Shown here: positions 1 through 6,164 of the stretch, in pieces
Position numbering within the stretch: position 1 is the first letter of the stretch
Layout: the number at the start of each line of letters is the position of its first letter
DNA from: Anaerolineales bacterium
Lineage (GTDB): Bacteria; Chloroflexota; Anaerolineae; 4572-78; J111
Assembly (NCBI GenBank): GCA_012032575.1
Contig: JAAUSP010000317.1
Coordinates: 1-8,579 of the forward strand
DNA length: 8,579 nt
Reading direction: 5' to 3'
Notes under the pieces: model-generated
What the model saw: the letters and a program-made list of their open reading frames with translations, nothing else
Told to the model about the DNA's origin: nothing
The model's database searches: none
Made by a program: the position numbers and the translations under genes

Positions 1-6
1 TGAAAA

Positions 7-104
7 GGTAGCAGGGGCGCACGCCCTTTCGGCGCACCCCGAAGGGGTGAGGTAGCAGGGTCGCATGATCGTTCCCTGTCTACCGTCTACCGTCTACCGT
101 CTAC
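7..104. repeat. Heptamer array and hairpins upstream of the phytase-like gene
   Basis: Positions 78-104 are a perfect 7-bp tandem array, GTCTACC three times plus GTCTAC. Its first part is the right arm of a hairpin: GGTAGCAGGG (51-60) pairs with CCCTGTCTACC (74-84) with one bulged base. A near-copy of the left arm, GGTAGCAGGGGCGCA, occurs at 7-21 and again as GGTAGCAGGGTCGCA at 51-65 (one difference in 15, period 44). A small hairpin CCCC-gaa-GGGG lies at 37-47. All of this is directly visible. Heptamer tandem repeats between genes are known from cyanobacteria and occur in other filamentous or Gram-negative-like lineages; a function here is not established. No T-tract follows, so an intrinsic terminator is not supported. 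Confidence 0.75.
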
Positions 105-113
105 TATTTTCTT

Positions 114-119
114 AGGAGG
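114..119 (+). promoter_or_regulatory. Shine-Dalgarno AGGAGG of the phytase-like gene
   Basis: AGGAGG ends four bases before the ATG at 124. It is a full anti-SD match and fixes the start of the gene, which then opens directly into a signal peptide. I found no convincing -10/-35 pair between the heptamer array and this site. Confidence 0.8.
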
Positions 120-123
120 AACT

Positions 124-969
124 ATGCGTTTATCCATTGCCCGCTTTGTTGGCCCGTTTATTACCCTGTTACCCATTGTCGTCCTGGCCGCTATGGGATT
201 CCCCCGGCCTGCCGCCAGCCAGCCGAAGCCCGCCGCCGAGCTGGTAGGCTATGCCGTGCTGCCGGCTGACACCTTTGCCGAGGGTCCGGCTTCCGGCCAA
301 TTCAATGGCGACGGCAGCAAATTGGCCGGGCCGCGCTTCCCGGCCCAGCCGGTGCAGGGCTTTAGCGGAGTCCAGTTTGGCCCGGCCTGTGGCAGCTACC
401 AGGTGTTATCTGATAACGGCTTTGGGGCCAAATATAACAGTATTGATTATCTGCTCCGGCTCTACACCCTTAACCCGGACCCCAGCACCGCCGGGGGTGG
501 CACTGGCAAAGTGACGGTGACCGGCCATATTCAACTGCGTGATCCCGCCAAACTGGTCCCTTTCTTCATTGCCCGCGAGTTTACCGAGGACCGCCTGCTG
601 ACCGGCTTTGACTTTGATATTGAGTCCTTTGTCGTGGCTGCGGATGGAACATTGTGGCTGGGCGATGAGTTTGGGCCTTATCTGCTCCATTTTGATGCTG
701 CTGGCCGCCTGCTCGATGCCCCATTTCCCACCCCCAATACCGGCGAACCCGGCCTGGTTCAATCCCCTCAAAATCCGGCGCTGCTGGCCAACAGCCCCCA
801 ACCCGGCAGCCAGGCCCAGGCCAATCTGCCTTCGTCGCGTGGCTTTGAAGGGCTGGCCATCAGCCCCGACGGGTTGACCCTTTACCCCCTGCTGGAAGGA
901 ACGGTGGCCGGCGACCCGGCCGGGCGCTGCGTATCTATCAGTTTGAGGTGCAGGCTCAACAGTTTGTGA
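124..969 (+). CDS. Phytase-like/esterase-like secreted protein, 5' part (frameshifted)
   Basis: N-terminal two thirds of a secreted beta-propeller protein of the 'esterase-like activity of phytase' family (Pfam PF13449 type). Residues 1 to about 32 form a signal peptide: MRLSIAR, then a hydrophobic stretch and an Ala/Ser-rich cleavage region, so the product is exported. Family-like motifs follow: SDNGFGAKYN near residue 97, then ESF...DGTLWLGDEFGPYL near 167-187, and RGFEGLAISPDG near 239-250. Family members are proposed to act on phosphate esters, but few are characterised, so the substrate is unknown. The frame is coherent up to about codon 267 (GTVAGDP) and the last ~15 residues before the TGA at 967-969 are out-of-frame noise. 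The protein continues in the next frame to 1436, giving about 437 residues in all. Family assignment is by motif recognition only. Confidence 0.8.
   Translation: MRLSIARFVGPFITLLPIVVLAAMGFPRPAASQPKPAAELVGYAVLPADTFAEGPASGQFNGDGSKLAGPRFPAQPVQGFSGVQFGPACGSYQVLSDNGFGAKYNSIDYLLRLYTLNPDPSTAGGGTGKVTVTGHIQLRDPAKLVPFFIAREFTEDRLLTGFDFDIESFVVAADGTLWLGDEFGPYLLHFDAAGRLLDAPFPTPNTGEPGLVQSPQNPALLANSPQPGSQAQANLPSSRGFEGLAISPDGLTLYPLLEGTVAGDPAGRCVSISLRCRLNSL
918..926 (+). other. Apparent frameshift inside the phytase-like gene
   Basis: Translation is coherent in the frame of 124 up to about 918 (AGDPAG) and in the frame one base earlier from 924 on (ALRIYQFEVQAQQF). One base seems to be missing, most simply from the GGG run at 922-924; restoring it gives AGDPAGALRIYQFEV and a single 437-residue product. 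The split falls in a continuous propeller domain, so a real two-gene arrangement is unlikely. Sequencing error and recent mutation cannot be told apart from one sequence. Confidence 0.8.
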
Positions 970-1436
970 CCGATACCGTGCGCCTGTATCAGTTGGAAGC
1001 CCCCGATCATGCCATTGGCGATGTCACCGTGATCAACGAGGCTGAGTTTTTGGTCATCGAGCGTGACAACAACGCCGGGGAGGCGGCCCAATTCAAAAAA
1101 ATCTACCAGATCAATCTGGATAAGCTGGATAACGCGGGCTTTGTGAGCAAGGCCGAAGTGGTTGATCTGCTCAACATCGCCGATCCCAACAATCTGGCCG
1201 GTTTTGGAGAGACCTTTCGCTTTCCGTTTGTGACCATTGAAGGAGTACTGGTGTTAGATGCCGACACCATTATCGTCCTGAATGATAACAACTACGACAG
1301 CACCGGCGGGCGCGGGGCCGATGTAAAAGACAGAAACGAACTCATTGTCCTGCGGCTCACCCCGCCCCTTGATTTGGCCGCAGGGGTGGGGTTTCCCAGC
1401 CAGTGGCTTAATCAGGAGGGATGTCAACCGGAATAG
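924..1436 (+). CDS. Phytase-like/esterase-like secreted protein, 3' part
   Basis: C-terminal third of the same PF13449-type protein, read one frame away from the start. It keeps the later propeller signatures: an ALRIYQFEV strand, HAIGDVTVINEAEFLVIERDN (an 'IERD' strand typical of the family), a FRFPFVTIEGVLVLDADTI strand, and the closing IVLNDNNYDSTGGRG loop followed by NELIVLRL. The frame ends at TAG 1434-1436 with no extra anchoring or sorting domain after the propeller. The GTG at 948 is an internal Val codon of EVQAQQF, not a real start; no Shine-Dalgarno precedes it. No terminator hairpin is visible after the stop, and the next promoter begins only about 35 bases downstream. Confidence 0.78.
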   Translation, partial: ALRIYQFEVQAQQFVTDTVRLYQLEAPDHAIGDVTVINEAEFLVIERDNNAGEAAQFKKIYQINLDKLDNAGFVSKAEVVDLLNIADPNNLAGFGETFRFPFVTIEGVLVLDADTIIVLNDNNYDSTGGRGADVKDRNELIVLRLTPPLDLAAGVGFPSQWLNQEGCQPE

Positions 1437-1468
1437 TGACAATAGTAAGTACCACTTAAACAGGATTG

Positions 1469-1477
1469 TGCTATAAT
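1469..1477 (+). promoter_or_regulatory. Extended -10 promoter of the sensor kinase gene
   Basis: TGCTATAAT is a perfect extended -10 box (TGnTATAAT) in a locally AT-rich stretch. No good -35 hexamer lies 16-18 bases upstream, which fits the extended -10 class. Transcription would begin near 1484, leaving a leader of about 185 bases before the ATG at 1669. The promoter indicates that the kinase can be transcribed independently of the phytase-like gene. Not tested. Confidence 0.55.
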
Positions 1478-1483
1478 ACGGTT

Positions 1484-1668
1484 AAGTTTCATCGTTATAC
1501 CCAACTTTTCAGGCTACTGGCCCCGGCTTAAAGGCTCGCAGTGCCGGTCCTCACCTCGGCGAGTGAACCAGCTCAGGTGTAAATCTGTCTGACAATTGAG
1601 CGTGTTGTTAAGGGGCACAGCGGCAGACCCAGATGAACCTGCCACGCTAAAGAGCGGGAGGTGGACTG
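1484..1668 (+). promoter_or_regulatory. Long 5' leader of the sensor kinase with possible RNA structure
   Basis: The leader holds several complementary segments. ATCTGTCTG (1583-1591) pairs with CAGA (1624-1627) and CAGAT (1630-1634), a nine-pair helix with a two-base CC bulge that encloses 32 bases. CACCT near 1552 can pair with AGGTG near 1575. CGCT-AAAG-AGCG (1645-1656) is a tight hairpin next to the Shine-Dalgarno GGAGGTG (1657-1663), and ACCT (1637-1640) or CCAC (1642-1645) can pair with the Shine-Dalgarno itself. I do not recognise a known riboswitch class. Structure and regulation are inference from hand pairing. Confidence 0.35.
1657..1663 (+). promoter_or_regulatory. Shine-Dalgarno GGAGGTG of the sensor kinase
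   Basis: GGAGGTG lies five bases before ATG 1669 and supports that start. It directly abuts the hairpin CGCT-AAAG-AGCG and is complementary to ACCT at 1637-1640, so its access may depend on leader folding. Confidence 0.75.
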
Positions 1669-2184
1669 ATGCGCCCTAAACCCAAGCAGCAAGCAGTGGA
1701 AGTTCTCCCCCTCAGTGCTTCGGAGCAAGAAGATCATCCCCCCGCCGAAGCCGGAAGCTTTGCCCAGGCCACCCTCGACGCCTTACCGGCCCATATCTGT
1801 GTGCTGGATGAAAACGGGGTCATTCTGGCGGTCAACCAGGCCTGGCGCGAATATACCCAGGCCCACCCCCCACTGCTGGCTCCTTACCCGGAAGGGACCA
1901 ACTATCTGGATATCTGCGACCGGGCCAGTGGGCCTGGTTCAGCCGAGGCGGCTGCTTTTGCCGCCGGCATCCGGGCGGTGCTGCGCGGCGAGGTCGAGCA
2001 GTTCAGCCTGGAGTACGCTTGCCCGGCCCCCTGGAAAGAGCACTGGTTTGCCGGCCTGGTTACCCGTTTCCCCGCTGCCGGTCCCGCGCGGGTTGTCGTA
2101 AGCTATCAAAATATCACTCTTTCCAAACAAGCTGAAGAGGCGCTATCCCGGAGCGAAAACGGCGCCGGATCATCACCGAACTGA
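1669..2184 (+). CDS. Hybrid sensor histidine kinase, 5' part with first PAS domain (frameshifted)
   Basis: N-terminal 171 codons of a soluble multi-PAS hybrid kinase. Residues 1-30 are polar and probably disordered. Residues about 35-155 form a PAS domain: AHICVLDENGVILAVNQAWREY is the typical opening, and YQNITLSKQAEEAL is the typical C-cap that leads into a coiled-coil linker. There is no signal peptide or membrane segment, so sensing is cytoplasmic; the ligand is unknown. The frame stays coherent to ALSRSE (about codon 163); the following eight residues before TGA 2182-2184 are out of frame. The protein continues from about 2157 in the neighbouring frame (RRRIITELISDYIYSG), making one product of about 1088 residues. 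Confidence 0.8.
   Translation: MRPKPKQQAVEVLPLSASEQEDHPPAEAGSFAQATLDALPAHICVLDENGVILAVNQAWREYTQAHPPLLAPYPEGTNYLDICDRASGPGSAEAAAFAAGIRAVLRGEVEQFSLEYACPAPWKEHWFAGLVTRFPAAGPARVVVSYQNITLSKQAEEALSRSENGAGSSPN
2155..2160 (+). other. Apparent frameshift inside the sensor kinase gene
   Basis: The frame of ATG 1669 reads ALSRSE up to 2157, and the frame one base earlier reads RRRIITELISDYIYSG from 2160 on. Adding one A to the AAAA run at 2156-2159 gives SEKRRRIITELISDY, a normal linker between two PAS domains. The TTG at 2211, an open-frame start, is internal (GWLFADG) and has no Shine-Dalgarno. Site CGAAAAC is not a classical -1 slippery heptamer, so programmed frameshifting is unlikely. Confidence 0.85.
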
Positions 2185-4934
2185 TTTCTGACTATATCTA
2201 TTCCGGTTGGTTGTTCGCGGATGGCCGGGTCTGGACCGAATGGATGGCCGGGGCTTTTGAACGGATCACCGGCTACACTCTGGATCAAGTCAACCGGCTG
2301 GATGGCGGTTATGTCGCCCTGCTCCACCCGGATGACCGGGTGCAAGTTAATCCAACCCCGCCGGTGTTAGTTGCCAATCAGCCTTCTATTCATGAATACC
2401 GGATTATTACCAGGAGTGGTGAGGTCCGCTGGCTGCGCGATTATTCCCGAACTCTGGAAGCAGGCCCCGAAGCAGGGTCGTGGCACATTCTGGGCGCGGT
2501 GCAGGATATTACCGCCCGCAAGCAGGCCGAGGCAGCCCTGAGTGAACGGGAAGCCCAATACCGGGCCGTCATCGAAACCTCGGCCGACGGCTTCTGGGTG
2601 GTAGACATGGCCGGCCGCCTGCTGGAAGTGAACGATGCCTATATTCGCCGCTCCGGCTACAGCCGGGCCGAACTGCTGACCATGCAGATTGGCGACCTGG
2701 ACGCGCAGGAGACTCCCGCCGGCATCGCTGCCCATATCGAACGGGTGGTGCGCCACGGCAACGACCTGTTCCAAAGCCGGCACCGCACCAAAAACGGGGT
2801 TATCTGGCCGGTGGAGATCAATACTTCTTACTGGCCCATTGTCGGCGGGCGGCTTTTTGTTTTTATCCGCGACATCGGGCAGCGCAGCCGTTCCGAAGCC
2901 CTGCTTCGTACCCGCCTGCACCTGTCTGAGCTAGCCGTGCAAGGCAGCCTGGACGAATTGATGCAGGCCGCCCTCGACGCTGCCGAGCTTTACACCAGCA
3001 GCCAGATTGGCTTTTTCCACTTTGTCGCCCCCGACCAGGAAAACCTGATTCTGCAAGCCTGGTCCACCCGAACCCTCCAGGTTATGTGTCAGGCCGAGGG
3101 CAAGGGCTTACACTACCCCATCAGCCAGGCCGGGGTCTGGGTGGATTGTTTCTATACCCGCCAGCCGGTCATCCACAACGATTATGCCGGTCTGCCCCAC
3201 CGCAAGGGCCTGCCGCCGGGCCATACTCAGGTAGTACGCGAGCTGGTTGTGCCCCTGTTGCGTAACGGGCTGGTAACGGCAATTATCGGCGTTGGCAACA
3301 AGCCGGAGGATTACACCCAGACCGACGTGGAGATCATGCAGGAATTGGCTTCAATAGTGATGGACGTGGTGGCCCGCAAACAGGCCGAAGATGCCCTGCG
3401 GGAGAACCAGCTCAATTTGAAGTCCCTCATCGAAAACACCGATGGCAGCATCTGGTCCGTGGATACTGAATACCGGCTGATTGTGGGTAATAATCTGTTT
3501 CATCGTAATGTTAGCGCCGCTATTGGCCGGGAATTGGGCGCGGGTGAAAATCTCCTCACGCTTGATCTTCCCCCGGCGGCCCTGGCTGAATGGCGGGGTT
3601 ATTATGACCGCGCCCTGCGGGGTGAACAATTTAGCATTGAAGTGAGGACCCGTTTTATTGTGGGAGAGCGGGTGGTGGAATACCGCTTAAGCCCGATCAG
3701 GACCGCCGCGGGCCAGATTAGCGGCGCGACCGTCTTTGGCCGCGACATCACCGAGCACAAGGAAGCCGAGGCAGCGCAGGCCAAACTCGAAGAGCAGCTC
3801 CGCCAGGCCCATAAAATGGAAAGCGTGGGCCGGCTGGCCGGCGGGGTGGCCCATGATTTTAACAACCTGCTGACCGTCATTCGGGGCTACAGCGACCTTA
3901 TCCTCGACAAAACCCCTCCCAGTGACCCGCGCTTTGAGATGACAGAGCAGATCAGCCGGGCCGCCGAGCGGGCCGCCAACCTGACCCGCCAACTGCTGGC
4001 CTTTAGCCGCCGCCAACTGCTGGCCCCGATAAGCCTGGACCTAAACGATCTGGTCGCTAATCTTAACAAAATGCTGGGCCGGCTGATTGGCGAGGATATT
4101 ATCCTGTCAACCCTGCTTGAGCCGGGGCTGTGGCCCGTTACCGCCGACCCCGGCCAGATGGAGCAGGTGATTGTGAACCTGGTGGTCAATGCCCGCGACG
4201 CTATGCCCACCGGCGGCAAGCTGACCATCGAGACCCGCAACGTCCAGCTAGACCCCGGCTTTGCCCGCACTTATCCCGAAGCGCCCACCGGCCCCTGCGT
4301 GCTGTTAGCCGTAACCGATACCGGCCACGGCATGGACGCGCCCACCCTGGCCCAAATCTTCGAGCCGTTTTTTACCACCAAAGAGTTTGGCCACGGCACC
4401 GGCCTGGGGCTGGCCACCGTTTACGGCATTATTAAACAAAGCGGCGGCGATATTATGGCCTCCAGCCAGCCGGGGCAGGGCACAACCTTCAAGATTTACC
4501 TGCCGGCCCGTCAGGCCGCTGCCGTGATAGGCCCGAACCCTGCCATTGCCGCCAGCAGCCCGCGCGGCCACGAAACCATCCTGCTGGTTGAAGACGAGTC
4601 AGGCGTGCGCGGCCTGGTGCAGCAGACGCTGGCCGACCAGGGCTACACCATCCTGGAAGCCGGCCACGGCCGCCAGGCTTTGACCCTTTCCGGGCAGCAT
4701 CCGGGGCCGATTGACCTGCTGCTGACCGATGTGGTCATGCCCGAAATGAGCGGGCGCGACCTGGCCGAGCAGCTCAAAGCCCAGCGCCCTCACCTGAAAG
4801 TGCTCTTCATGTCGGGCTACACCGACGACATCGTGCTGCGCCACGGCCTGCTTACAGCCCAGGTCGAGTTTCTGCCCAAGCCCTTTTCGCCCAGGGTGCT
4901 GGCGGTTAAGGTGCGGGAACTGCTGGATAAATGA
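2160..4934 (+). CDS. Hybrid sensor histidine kinase, main part (PAS-PAS-GAF-PAS-HisKA-HATPase-REC)
   Basis: Numbering is for the joined 1088-residue protein. Two PAS domains lie at about 170-285 and 295-412, each ending with a DIT- or DIG-type cap. A GAF domain follows at about 415-570 with the familiar ISQAGVWVDC, PVIHNDY and LPHRKGLP motifs, then a fourth PAS at about 575-700. A short coiled coil leads to the HisKA H-box VAHDFNNLL with phospho-acceptor His729. The ATPase domain shows the N box NLVVNARDAM, G1 TDTGHGM, F box FEPFFTTK and G2 GTGLGLATVYG. The C-terminal receiver (about 969-1085) has an acidic DE pair, phospho-acceptor Asp1021 in LLTDVVMPEMSG, and Lys in FLPKPF. All catalytic elements are present, so it should autophosphorylate and pass phosphate to its own receiver. 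There is no membrane segment and no output domain; a downstream phosphotransfer partner must be encoded elsewhere, as no response regulator is adjacent. Confidence 0.93.
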   Translation, partial: RRRIITELISDYIYSGWLFADGRVWTEWMAGAFERITGYTLDQVNRLDGGYVALLHPDDRVQVNPTPPVLVANQPSIHEYRIITRSGEVRWLRDYSRTLEAGPEAGSWHILGAVQDITARKQAEAALSEREAQYRAVIETSADGFWVVDMAGRLLEVNDAYIRRSGYSRAELLTMQIGDLDAQETPAGIAAHIERVVRHGNDLFQSRHRTKNGVIWPVEINTSYWPIVGGRLFVFIRDIGQRSRSEALLRTRLHLSELAVQGSLDELMQAALDAAELYTSSQIGFFHFVAPDQENLILQAWSTRTLQVMCQAEGKGLHYPISQAGVWVDCFYTRQPVIHNDYAGLPHRKGLPPGHTQVVRELVVPLLRNGLVTAIIGVGNKPEDYTQTDVEIMQELASIVMDVVARKQAEDALRENQLNLKSLIENTDGSIWSVDTEYRLIVGNNLFHRNVSAAIGRELGAGENLLTLDLPPAALAEWRGYYDRALRGEQFSIEVRTRFIVGERVVEYRLSPIRTAAGQISGATVFGRDITEHKEAEAAQAKLEEQLRQAHKMESVGRLAGGVAHDFNNLLTVIRGYSDLILDKTPPSDPRFEMTEQISRAAERAANLTRQLLAFSRRQLLAPISLDLNDLVANLNKMLGRLIGEDIILSTLLEPGLWPVTADPGQMEQVIVNLVVNARDAMPTGGKLTIETRNVQLDPGFARTYPEAPTGPCVLLAVTDTGHGMDAPTLAQIFEPFFTTKEFGHGTGLGLATVYGIIKQSGGDIMASSQPGQGTTFKIYLPARQAAAVIGPNPAIAASSPRGHETILLVEDESGVRGLVQQTLADQGYTILEAGHGRQALTLSGQHPGPIDLLLTDVVMPEMSGRDLAEQLKAQRPHLKVLFMSGYTDDIVLRHGLLTAQVEFLPKPFSPRVLAVKVRELLDK

Positions 4935-4939
4935 AGTCA

Positions 4940-4994
4940 GGAGATTGGAGACTGGAGATTAAGGTTAATCTCCAATCTCCAATCTCCAATCTCC
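4940..4994. repeat. Inverted heptamer arrays between convergent genes (possible bidirectional terminator)
   Basis: Three heptamers GGAGATT/GGAGACT/GGAGATT (4940-4960) are followed by loop AAGGTT (4961-4966) and four AATCTCC units (4967-4994). The first 21 bases pair with 4967-4987 with a single mismatch, a very stable hairpin. It sits five bases after the kinase stop and nine before the stop of the convergent gene, a position that suits termination on both strands. There is no clear T-tract, so intrinsic termination is not certain. The seven-base unit is the same length as the array at 78-104, although the sequence differs. Confidence 0.75.
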
Positions 4995-5003
4995 TTCTTG
5001 CTC

Positions 5004-6164
5004 CTAAAACGCCTCAATAAACCCCTCCTGCGCCGCTGTTTCGATGGCGCGGGGGGAACGCACCCGGCGCACTTCGGCGATGGCGGCGGCGGAGTCTAAG
5101 CCCTGCGTTTTCAGATAACAGCCGGCCACCAGTCCCGACCGGCCCAATCCCCCCACACAATGCACCATAATCGTGGCCCCCGTGTCCAGGTAGGTTTGCA
5201 GCCAGCCGTTCAATTCGGCCATTTCCGCCGGAGAGCAAACCCGCTGGTCGGGGATGGGCAGGCGGCGGACAGTCAGGCCGGCCTGCTGATAGCTGTCGAG
5301 CAGGGTTTCCACCCCGTAGGTTACAAACTCCTCGTCGGTAATCAGGCAGACCACGTGGCTGACCCCCTGCCCTTTGAGGGCGGCCACATCCTCGGCTACG
5401 GAGCGGCCATAATCCTGGCGGCCCGGCAGCAGGGTTAGCCCCAGCCGGCCCTGGCCGGTATAGCGGGGGTCCAGCCAATCTATCCGCAGCGGCCCTTGCT
5501 GCCGCAGCCGTTGGCTGAGGCTGGAGCCGGCCCAGGCGGCGGTATACAGCGCCCACAGCTTTTGCCAGGGGTTCGACTCGTCAAACGACAGGGTATGCAC
5601 CGCGTAGCGCAACTGGCCGATGAGCAGTTGCAGCGGGTTGCGGTCTTCCTGCACCAGTTCCGGGTAAAAGGCCCGCAGCAGGCCCACGCTTTCATAGGCC
5701 CGTCGCAGTTCCGGGTGGGTCAGCGGGGTCGAGTCCACTTCCGGCAGGGGCCGGCCCAGGTCGGCCACCCGTAACAGGCAGTGGGTTAAATGGCAGGCCT
5801 CGGCCAGCGCCTCGGCGCTGTTAATGGGGGTAAAGATGTAGAGCAAATCGTTTTCCAGCTTGATCAAATCCTTGAGCACGTGGCCGTAATGGGTGTGGAA
5901 AAAGTCAATCAGCCAGACATTATCCCGGCCATCAACAATGATATTGGCCCCGTTTAAGTCGCCATGCACGTAAGAAAAGTAGCTGGAGCCGCCCGCCAGG
6001 GGCAGGATGGCGGCCAACTCCTGCTCATAAAAGTGGCATAGATTGGGCATCTCCTGGCCGGTGGGCAGGCGCAGGGTTGCCCCGGCGGCCGCCTCACCCA
6101 GCAGGCTTTCGACCCGCCCGCGCACATTGGCGGCCCATTTGGGGCTGAAGGCGTAGTATTCCGA
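5004..6164 (-). CDS. Kinase C-lobe and dual-specificity-phosphatase domain, 3' part of the three-domain fusion
   Basis: C-terminal half of a roughly 770-residue protein. Coding is coherent from EYYAFSPKWAANVRG near 6160 to TAG at 5004-5006; the open frame upstream to 6317 is low-complexity noise. The first part is the C-lobe of an aminoglycoside-phosphotransferase-like kinase: YVHGDLNGANIIVDG, with the catalytic Asp two residues after the His at 5964-5966, and NVWLIDFFHTHYGHVLKDL with a metal-binding Asp. This HGDLN/IDF arrangement also resembles the kinase-like 'ternary complex associated' TCAD9-type domain. The last ~150 residues are a dual-specificity phosphatase fold: VCLITDEEF, LPIPDQ with a likely general-acid Asp, and MVHCVGGLGRSG, a C-X5-R-S loop (Cys codon 5157-5159). 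Catalytic residues of both parts are present. Target unknown: protein, small molecule or nucleotide are all possible. Confidence 0.82.
   Translation of the reverse strand, partial: SEYYAFSPKWAANVRGRVESLLGEAAAGATLRLPTGQEMPNLCHFYEQELAAILPLAGGSSYFSYVHGDLNGANIIVDGRDNVWLIDFFHTHYGHVLKDLIKLENDLLYIFTPINSAEALAEACHLTHCLLRVADLGRPLPEVDSTPLTHPELRRAYESVGLLRAFYPELVQEDRNPLQLLIGQLRYAVHTLSFDESNPWQKLWALYTAAWAGSSLSQRLRQQGPLRIDWLDPRYTGQGRLGLTLLPGRQDYGRSVAEDVAALKGQGVSHVVCLITDEEFVTYGVETLLDSYQQAGLTVRRLPIPDQRVCSPAEMAELNGWLQTYLDTGATIMVHCVGGLGRSGLVAGCYLKTQGLDSAAAIAEVRRVRSPRAIETAAQEGFIEAF

Noticed and set aside
37..47. Intrinsic terminator CCCC-gaa-GGGG at the left edge
   Set aside because: The stem is only four pairs and no T-tract follows.
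78..104. Short regular repeats considered as a CRISPR array
   Set aside because: Seven-base units are directly contiguous without spacers, and no cas gene is present.
1500..1668. Known riboswitch (c-di-GMP, cobalamin, TPP, glycine) in the kinase leader
   Set aside because: None of the conserved core motifs that I know for these classes is present; only generic pairing is visible.
2151..2160. Programmed -1 frameshift in the kinase gene
   Set aside because: CGAAAAC is not an X-XXY-YYZ slippery heptamer in the reading frame, and the other genes have indels in unrelated contexts, one in the opposite direction.
5160..5774. Plus-strand open frames of 92 codons opposite the phosphatase region
   Set aside because: Antisense shadows with no ribosome site or recognisable content.
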